NCBI GenBank assembly: GCA_944325615.1
Contig: CALVAU010000033.1
Coordinates: 1 to 8,059, forward strand
From: Candidatus Gastranaerophilales bacterium
GTDB lineage: Bacteria > Cyanobacteriota > Vampirovibrionia > Gastranaerophilales > Gastranaerophilaceae
DNA length: 8,059 nucleotides
Direction of reading: 5' to 3'
In this document: one piece after another, positions 1-5,248 of the stretch
Layout: each line of letters opens with the position of its first letter
Position numbering within the stretch: position 1 is the stretch's first letter
Program-made: the position numbers and the translations under genes
The notes under the pieces: model-generated
Databases searched by the model: none
The model's input: the letters and a program-made list of their open reading frames with translations, nothing else
What the model was told of the DNA's origin: nothing

Positions 1-98
1 GTCGAAACACTAAATATAAATAGATTCATTAACCCCAAAAACATATAAACTCCTAAATAATAAACACTAAAAGAGACCATTAGGATGCAGAAAACGAC

Positions 99-124
99 CC
101 ACTCAGTAATGAGTGGTTTTTTTT
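99..124 (+). terminator. Rho-independent terminator for an off-window plus-strand gene
   Basis: A 7-bp perfect stem (CCACTCA at 99-105, TGAGTGG at 110-116) closes a GTAA tetraloop of the stable GNRA class and is followed directly by eight T residues (117-124). This is a textbook intrinsic terminator for transcription entering from the left edge. Read on the minus strand the same hairpin is followed by a weaker T run (complement of AAAA at 91-94 after a short GGTCG stretch). It could therefore also stop the minus-strand operon whose last stop codon is at 152-154, but less efficiently. No other hairpin is evident between 125 and 151. Confidence 0.85.
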
Positions 125-151
125 ATGTGTTTTAATATATGAAGTCTTTAT

Positions 152-874
152 TTATATACGATAGTCGATTTCGTGTTTTTTGAACAATTTATTGTAATAA
201 GAAGCATAATGCTTCACATCTTTTTCTGTAAGTACCATAGGAACTTGACTTTGCAGCTTATCGTTATCCCATCTTCTTGAATTTGCACGGGCATACTTTA
301 GAATAAAAGAATCAACTTCTTTAAAATAATTGTGCTTTGAGGTTATAAACGCATTTTTATTTATATCATTCAACATTTGTTTGGCAACTGCAGCGAAATT
401 ATCAACTGAATTTCGCGCTTCTGAAATTTCTTTTAAAATGTTTTTTATAGCAAGCACATCAAAATTAAAATCAGGTTTAAACTTATACTTTGTATGAAAC
501 GGCAGTGCTTGAGCCATAGAAGATATTTTTATTTTCTGCAAATTATTTTCTTTCATTTCAATAAGACTTACTAATCTCAATATTTCGCCAAGCCCTTGTT
601 TTTGATGTTTAGGCATTACATCCATATAACACCCGTCCATTAAATTTAAAGAATCGAACATATCATATTCATGAGAGCCTAAAATATCAAAATTTTTATT
701 AGTCAGTATTGTTTGTGCATTAGCCATATCACTATTTGGCAATGTCTCCAGATATACAATTTTTTGATTATCAGTTTTTACAGGAAGTCTTCTAATAAAT
801 TTTAAATTGTCATATTTATAAAATTCGATTTTTGCAGGCAAACTAGGTTTGCGGGGTAAAAAGAAATTAAACAT
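152..874 (-). CDS. GNAT-fold N-acetyltransferase-like protein of unknown substrate
   Basis: This 240-aa protein is probably a cytoplasmic acetyl-CoA-dependent acyltransferase. Residues 83-105 look like GNAT motif A: a beta strand (YMDVMP) leads into Q91-K-Q-G94-L-G96, which fits the (Q/R)xxGx(G/A) pyrophosphate-binding loop, followed by a helix. Residues 123-132 (ALPFHTKYKF) match the usual GNAT motif B ending, where an aromatic helix precedes the last strands. About 100 residues follow the core (roughly 140-240). They are helical, Lys/Asn-rich and not recognised, so the protein is longer than a minimal GNAT of about 150-170 aa. There is no signal peptide or membrane span. It is the last gene of the minus-strand operon, 33 bp after the rsmG stop. 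Ribosomal-protein acetylation (RimI-like) would suit the rsmG neighbour, but nothing in the sequence proves it. The start is the only good ATG; a GGAG at 891-894 lies 16 nt upstream, unusually far for a ribosome site. The fold is fairly safe and the substrate unknown. Confidence 0.72.
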   Translation of the reverse strand: MFNFFLPRKPSLPAKIEFYKYDNLKFIRRLPVKTDNQKIVYLETLPNSDMANAQTILTNKNFDILGSHEYDMFDSLNLMDGCYMDVMPKHQKQGLGEILRLVSLIEMKENNLQKIKISSMAQALPFHTKYKFKPDFNFDVLAIKNILKEISEARNSVDNFAAVAKQMLNDINKNAFITSKHNYFKEVDSFILKYARANSRRWDNDKLQSQVPMVLTEKDVKHYASYYNKLFKKHEIDYRI

Positions 875-907
875 ATATTATTATAAATATCTCCAAGAAA
901 AATATTG

Positions 908-1498
908 CTATGATTTTTTTATTACTATAAGATTTCTTACATAGTTTTCTTCCAAAGGAAGTCTGTATTCAATTATATCAGAAATAAAAAGTTTTCTTCT
1001 TTTCAAAATATCTTTAGCTTCCGCAATTTCATCTTCTGTTTTTTTTGATTTATAAGCAACAAAATAGCCGTTATCATTTAACAGTGGTGCAGCATAAGCT
1101 GTTATTAATTTCAATGGAGCTACTGCTCGAGAGGTTATTATATCAAACTTTTCATGCAGATTTTCAGCTCTTTCACAGATTGGGTGAAGATTATTTATAT
1201 TAAGCTCCGATTTTAATTTTTCTATGGCATTAATTTTTTTGCGGATACTATCAAGCGGATAGACTTCAACTTCAGGATAAGCCAATGCAATAGGTATAGC
1301 AGGAAAGCCTCCACCCGTTCCTATATCAAGAAGTTTTTTACCTTTTCCATACTTTGTAAAAACTTTTTCTATTGAAAGACTGTCAAAAATATGCTTTTCC
1401 CACAGATATTTTTCATCATTTTTGGAAATCAGGTTTAGTACTGAACTTTGCTCTAAAAATACAGTCATATATTTTTCAAAAAAATCTTTATCTACCAT
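908..1498 (-). CDS. rsmG: 16S rRNA (guanine-N7)-methyltransferase RsmG (GidB)
   Basis: RsmG uses S-adenosylmethionine to make m7G at position 527 (E. coli numbering) in the 530 loop of 16S rRNA. Loss in other bacteria gives low-level streptomycin resistance. The 196-aa length is near the usual 207. The family pattern is complete: N22-L-I near the start of the N-terminal helix, then W33-E-K-H36-I-F-D-S40; the SAM-binding loop LLDIGTGGGFPAIPIA (56-71); the acidic D83-S after the second strand; R110-A-E112; and ITSRAVAPL (121-129). The family's later lysine-glycine appears as YKSKK (149-153), a mild divergence. It starts directly after the stop of the upstream STAND gene (TAAATG, no spacer) with only a short AGG at 1505-1507. 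This suggests translational coupling to that gene. The GNAT gene follows 33 bp later. Identification is confident. Confidence 0.97.
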   Translation of the reverse strand: MVDKDFFEKYMTVFLEQSSVLNLISKNDEKYLWEKHIFDSLSIEKVFTKYGKGKKLLDIGTGGGFPAIPIALAYPEVEVYPLDSIRKKINAIEKLKSELNINNLHPICERAENLHEKFDIITSRAVAPLKLITAYAAPLLNDNGYFVAYKSKKTEDEIAEAKDILKRRKLFISDIIEYRLPLEENYVRNLIVIKKS

Positions 1499-3892
1499 TT
1501 ACTGCCTGCTTTGTATTTCATTAAATTTTTCATCACCTATTTGTGTCCCCAAATCATCTATTCGTTTTTGGATTTTTTTAACATTATTCTCACTCAAATT
1601 ACCAGATGCAAATTTCTTTGCTTTCAAGTATTTTTCAAGTGCCGTTTCTATATCTTTATTAAACAAATAAAAATCACCTATTGCCATCATTGAAGATACT
1701 TTGTAGAATACTTCATTCAATCTGCAAGCTGTTTCATAAGCTTTGTTATAATATTTTAAAGCTTTATCAGGGTTTATTTTTCTGTTTAGAGCTGCCAATT
1801 TCATAAATGACAAATATATTCCGTTTGAATTGTTATTTTCTTCATCTATTTGAAGGCTTAATTCGTAGAATTTCAAAGCTGATTCCAAAACTCCCATATC
1901 TTCATATATAGCAGCTAGATTAGAATAAGCTGACGATAAATATTTGTTAGATAATTTATTAATTTCTACACAGCTTTTATAAAACAAAACAGCTTGTTTA
2001 GTCTCACCCATTTCATCACTTACTGCTGCAAATTTATAGTACAACTCAGCAAGCAACACCTCATCTTCTACATCATCTGCAATATCTACAGCTGCTTTTA
2101 GGTAATTGTATATAACCTCATTATTACCTTCAGTATAGTCAGCAAGCATAATATTTGCTTTTATACGTAAATCTGGAAGAATTTTTTCTGTTGTAATAAT
2201 TTCATTTAATATTTCTTTTGCTTTATCTTTCTTAAATGTTGTGAAGTTGATATTGGCAATTTCCAAATTTATTTCCGCACATTTAGAGATATCCCCTGAA
2301 GCTTTATACAATTTTAGAGCTTCTTCATAATATTTTGTAGAATTGAACCAGTCTGAAAGCTTTGAATAGGCTTCAGCGAGTTTTGAATAAATTTTCGGAA
2401 GAAATATTTGATAATCGCTATCATTCTTCATCATCAAAGCTCTTTGATATATCATTACAACTCTTTTAAAATTAAACTTATTTTCTTCTTTTTTTGCCAA
2501 GTTTACTAGCTCTACAAGAGTTAAGTTATTTTCTTTTTCAATTTCTTTCAGCTGATCATCTGTAAATGTAATGAACTCATTTATTGAATCAGCAATTTTA
2601 TTCATTATATCATTTTCTTCTTCTTCACTATCAAAAATAAATCTTATACTGCTGATATCTTTTTTCTGAGGCACTTGAATTTCTTCAGGTTTTTCTTCTT
2701 TTGGAATTGTTACCAATCCATTTTCTATTATTGCTTTTGGCTTAATTGTAGATTTCTTCGGTAAAAACATACTATGATATTCTATTTCAGCTCTCATAGT
2801 TGATCTGGAAATCAACAAATCTCTTTCCATAGGCTTGAGTGGCAATTGAGTCTCGTATAATTCAACACAACTTTTATGCAATTTTACAGCTACATTTGCA
2901 GGAATCGAATTTTCTGCAATCTCTTTGTAATAATCCTGCAAATAAATCATATTACCGTCTTGAGACAAAATTAGAGTTTCTATAAATACCTTAACTTTAA
3001 ATTCATCATATAAATTAAGAGCCCTTAAAAGATTAATGCTCACCGGATGTCTTATAATAGTTAAAAATCTAAAGAGATGACCGCTGACAGGATCAATTAA
3101 TGCGAGGGCTTCACGCAAAATAAAATCATTATATGACAAAAAAGTCTTACTGAATCCGTCAATAAATTCCAAAAGACTTAAGCCCCTTATTTGAATAATT
3201 TTCACTGAAAGTGCAGTGTATAAATAGTATCCTCTTGTATATTTATACAATTCATCAGATACAGGGCCGATTAGCTTTATATCAAATGATTTTAAATATT
3301 TTTCAAATAAATGTTTTTCCAATGCTCCTATTGAAATTCTATCAATATTCAAAGGATCAATAAAATCATTTAAATCAAACTTTCTTGCTGCAAGAACTAT
3401 TTTTATTTTCCCGAGTTTTGAAACTTGTTTAAAAAATTCCAAAATTTCAGATTTATTTGATTTTAATACGGTATCAAAAGAATCTACAAATATTACTATC
3501 GGATAATTGATAGAAGATAAATATGAATTTATTTTTTGAATAAAATTTTCTGAACGATTTTTGGGTGATTGAATAATTCCCTGAGCCGTCAATTCTTTAA
3601 ACACTTCAAAAAATGTAAGAAGCATATCATCAAGAATTGTTGTCTCATAACAGTTATATTTTAAAATAATTGTCTCTGATGACAGATAATTAAAGAAATA
3701 ATCTATTAATGCACTTTTGCCTACCCCCATAAAACCGTTTACTAGAAGCATTGATTTTTCCGATCTGAAAAAATCTTTCATTTTTATAAAATTATCAAGA
3801 TTATTTTCGACCAGTATAGGGTTGATAGAATAATCACCCTGATTAAGAAAAATTTTCTTATCTGATATTTCATTAATAAAAGTAAATTCCAT
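1499..3892 (-). CDS. STAND-type P-loop NTPase with C-terminal TPR array
   Basis: This 797-aa cytoplasmic protein has the build of a STAND signalling ATPase: an NTP switch joined to a protein-binding repeat array. Walker A is G53-F-M-G-V-G-K59-S60. Walker B is IVIFVDSFD (132-140), with D137 and D140 spaced as in NACHT-type 'hDGhDE' boxes. KIKIVLAAR (162-170) resembles the sensor-1/RNBS-B strand ending in Arg. TRGYYLYTAL (219-228) sits where STAND proteins carry the GxP motif. A winged-helix-like stretch (about 265-345) follows. Residues about 375-430 are a charged, low-complexity linker. From about 470 to 765 there are seven or eight TPR-like helical hairpins, clearest at 611-649, 651-687, 691-726 and 729-764, with the usual Ala/Gly/Tyr positions. 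Only about 45 residues precede the ATPase, so no TIR, protease, nuclease or DNA-binding effector is visible at the N terminus. It leads the operon with rsmG. The partner and output are unknown. Alternatives are an Orc/AAA_16-like regulator or a scaffold. I name no specific function. Confidence 0.85.
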   Translation of the reverse strand: MEFTFINEISDKKIFLNQGDYSINPILVENNLDNFIKMKDFFRSEKSMLLVNGFMGVGKSALIDYFFNYLSSETIILKYNCYETTILDDMLLTFFEVFKELTAQGIIQSPKNRSENFIQKINSYLSSINYPIVIFVDSFDTVLKSNKSEILEFFKQVSKLGKIKIVLAARKFDLNDFIDPLNIDRISIGALEKHLFEKYLKSFDIKLIGPVSDELYKYTRGYYLYTALSVKIIQIRGLSLLEFIDGFSKTFLSYNDFILREALALIDPVSGHLFRFLTIIRHPVSINLLRALNLYDEFKVKVFIETLILSQDGNMIYLQDYYKEIAENSIPANVAVKLHKSCVELYETQLPLKPMERDLLISRSTMRAEIEYHSMFLPKKSTIKPKAIIENGLVTIPKEEKPEEIQVPQKKDISSIRFIFDSEEEENDIMNKIADSINEFITFTDDQLKEIEKENNLTLVELVNLAKKEENKFNFKRVVMIYQRALMMKNDSDYQIFLPKIYSKLAEAYSKLSDWFNSTKYYEEALKLYKASGDISKCAEINLEIANINFTTFKKDKAKEILNEIITTEKILPDLRIKANIMLADYTEGNNEVIYNYLKAAVDIADDVEDEVLLAELYYKFAAVSDEMGETKQAVLFYKSCVEINKLSNKYLSSAYSNLAAIYEDMGVLESALKFYELSLQIDEENNNSNGIYLSFMKLAALNRKINPDKALKYYNKAYETACRLNEVFYKVSSMMAIGDFYLFNKDIETALEKYLKAKKFASGNLSENNVKKIQKRIDDLGTQIGDEKFNEIQSRQ

Positions 3893-3898
3893 ATAGTA

Positions 3899-3927
3899 AT
3901 ATTAATTGATATAGCTTTTTTTTGCAA
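3899..3927 (-). promoter_or_regulatory. Candidate sigma-70-type promoter of the STAND-rsmG-GNAT operon
   Basis: On the minus strand TTGCAA (3927-3922) and TAATAT (3904-3899) resemble -35 and -10 boxes with an ideal 17-bp spacer. Counting seven bases from the -10 box puts the start of transcription at about 3892, the A of the ATG itself. No Shine-Dalgarno-like sequence precedes that ATG, which fits a leaderless message. AT-rich DNA yields chance -10 matches, so the call rests on the combined box, spacing and missing ribosome site. Confidence 0.5.
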
Positions 3928-3943
3928 ATTAATTTTTACATAA

Positions 3944-3971
3944 TTGCACAAAATATTTTTTATAGTACAAT
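3944..3971 (+). promoter_or_regulatory. Candidate sigma-70-type promoter of the envelope operon
   Basis: TTGCAC (3944-3949) and TACAAT (3966-3971) are good -35 and -10 matches with a 16-bp spacer, giving a predicted transcription start near 3978. That leaves a leader of about 19 nt containing the AGGGG ribosome site at 3986-3990, placed correctly for the ATG at 3997. The box arrangement supports 3997-4101 as the first gene of the operon. The -35 box lies 16 bp from the -35 box of the divergent promoter. Confidence 0.55.
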
Positions 3972-3996
3972 ATGAGTAGTAACTTAGGGGAAGAAG

Positions 3997-4101
3997 ATGG
4001 AATTTTTCAGAAAACATCAGAAATTAATAATCGGTGTTATAGCCGTAACATTTATTGCCTGGACAGTAGGTTTAATGATGCTGCCACTTTTATTCAAATA
4101 G
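3997..4101 (+). CDS. 34-aa single-pass membrane microprotein
   Basis: An unrecognised small gene leads the envelope operon. ATG (3997) is preceded by AGGGGAAG with six bases between GGGG and the start, a better ribosome site than most genes here have. The translation begins MEFFRKHQK, a short basic cytoplasmic end. It continues with one hydrophobic span of about 22 residues (LIIGVIAVTFIAW at 10-22, then TVGLMMLPLLF) and ends in lysine. The topology is probably N-in. The stop TAG (4099-4101) overlaps the ribosome site AGGGA of the M23 gene, whose ATG is only 8 nt further on, so translation of the two is likely coupled. The N terminus recalls the membrane-anchor start of PpiD/SurA_N-type periplasmic foldases ('FxRKHQK' then a span), but no periplasmic domain follows. 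It could be a membrane regulator or partner of the downstream hydrolase, or a leader peptide. That it is a gene is likely; its function is unknown. Confidence 0.7.
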   Translation: MEFFRKHQKLIIGVIAVTFIAWTVGLMMLPLLFK

Positions 4102-4109
4102 GGAACTAA

Positions 4110-5234
4110 ATGAATTTTAATAAAAATATAAAAAATATATTTATCACAATACTCACGGTGTTGATATGTATAGCTACATTTGCACCACAACCTTCTTATG
4201 CAACTTCTTTGGATCAAAAGAAAAAACAGACACGAGAAAAAATCAAACGTATTCAGTTCTTAGAAGGACTTGAAAAAAACAAATTATACAAAAATCAGCA
4301 AAAACTTGAAAATACTCATACGACTTTGGCTAATTCAAAAGCTCAATATAATTCACTGCAAAATCAGCTAAGTAGGATGGAAACTGAACTTGCAAGAGCT
4401 CAAACTGATTTTAACAATACTGATGCACAGCTAAAAAATAGAATACGACAAGTATTTAAAACACAGCGTCTTGGAATGTTTGAGTTAATTCTTTCTGCAA
4501 AAGATTTGAATGCATTACTTGATGTTGTTTATTTTGAGAAAATCATCATCAAACGCGATTATAAAAAGATGGTTGAACTTAAAGAAAAATCTATTCGTCT
4601 TGCAAAAATGAAAAAAGATATAGAAACGCAAAAAGAGGCACTTGCATCAACTATTGCGAATATGAATTATCAACAACAATCAATAAAACAAGCTATCGCT
4701 CAGAACCAGAGTATGATAAACAAACTTAAAACAGACAAGGCATACTATCAAAGAGCTGAACGAGAACTTGAAAGACAATCAGCTGATTTGCAAAAAATGA
4801 TAAGCAAAGGCTATAAAAATTCAACAGTAAAAGTCTCCTCATCAGGATTTATGAAACCTATTGCAGGAAGAATAACTTCTCCGTTCGGCTGGAGAACTCA
4901 CCCGATATTTAACAGCAGGACATTCCACTCAGGCGTTGATATCGGCGGTCCAAATTATGGAAGCATTAGAGCTTCAAACAGCGGAAAGGTCATATATTCA
5001 GGCTGGTACGGCGGATATGGAAAAGTCGTTATCATTGACCATGGTGTAGTTGGCGGACAGCCAATGACAACATTATATGCACACATGTCAACAATAAAAG
5101 TAAATAACGGACAAACTGTAACAAAAGGTCAGGTTATAGGATTAGAGGGCACAACAGGATATTCAACAGGACCACATTGCCACTTTGAGGTCAGAATTAA
5201 CGGAAAACCAAATAACCCTATGAATTACATTTAA
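4110..5234 (+). CDS. Secreted EnvC/PcsB-like coiled-coil M23 peptidoglycan endopeptidase
   Basis: This 374-aa protein probably cleaves peptide cross-links of murein in the periplasm. A Sec signal peptide (basic MNFNKNIKN, hydrophobic core about 10-25, cleavage after SYA at 31) starts it. Residues about 33-120 and 143-232 are long coiled-coil helices joined by a non-coil segment with RLGMFELILSAKDLNALL (120-137), the pattern seen in EnvC and PcsB where the hairpin responds to FtsEX. The C-terminal M23 (LytM) domain runs from about 247 to 374. The zinc ligands H273 and D277 (HSGVD) and H358 (HCHFE), and the catalytic H325 (YAH) and H356, are all present. Unlike E. coli EnvC, which is degenerate and only activates amidases, this should be an active enzyme. 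It lies between the microprotein (8 nt away) and the LptD-like gene (14 nt away). No ftsE/ftsX is in view, so the controller is unproven. Confidence 0.93.
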   Translation: MNFNKNIKNIFITILTVLICIATFAPQPSYATSLDQKKKQTREKIKRIQFLEGLEKNKLYKNQQKLENTHTTLANSKAQYNSLQNQLSRMETELARAQTDFNNTDAQLKNRIRQVFKTQRLGMFELILSAKDLNALLDVVYFEKIIIKRDYKKMVELKEKSIRLAKMKKDIETQKEALASTIANMNYQQQSIKQAIAQNQSMINKLKTDKAYYQRAERELERQSADLQKMISKGYKNSTVKVSSSGFMKPIAGRITSPFGWRTHPIFNSRTFHSGVDIGGPNYGSIRASNSGKVIYSGWYGGYGKVVIIDHGVVGGQPMTTLYAHMSTIKVNNGQTVTKGQVIGLEGTTGYSTGPHCHFEVRINGKPNNPMNYI

Positions 5235-5248
5235 AAAAGGAATATCTT

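Noticed and set aside
1..48. An open frame from base 1 ends at TAA 46-48 (15 codons), possibly the C-terminal tail of an upstream plus-strand gene ending about 50 nt before the terminator.
   Set aside because: The fragment is too short to recognise and the other frames also stop quickly, so the identity of the gene's end cannot be supported.
878..908. TATAAT (minus strand, 885-880) just upstream of the GNAT start, a possible internal leaderless promoter.
   Set aside because: No acceptable -35 box lies at 16-18 bp (only GCAATA or AGCAAT), and TATAAT is common by chance in such AT-rich DNA.
1422..1670. Plus-strand open frame of 82 codons across the rsmG/STAND junction.
   Set aside because: It is antisense to two well-supported genes, rich in Phe/Ser/Leu as expected of a shadow, and has no ribosome site or family resemblance.
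1499..3892. Idea that the STAND-TPR protein is an Avs-type antiphage gene.
   Set aside because: There is no N-terminal effector, no mobile or defence neighbours, and it is coupled to the housekeeping gene rsmG.
3784..4217. Minus-strand open frames of 77 and 66 codons over the divergent promoter and the start of the M23 gene.
   Set aside because: They overlap the promoters, the microprotein and the M23 signal peptide. Their hydrophobic, Ile-rich composition is what the reverse complement of this DNA gives.
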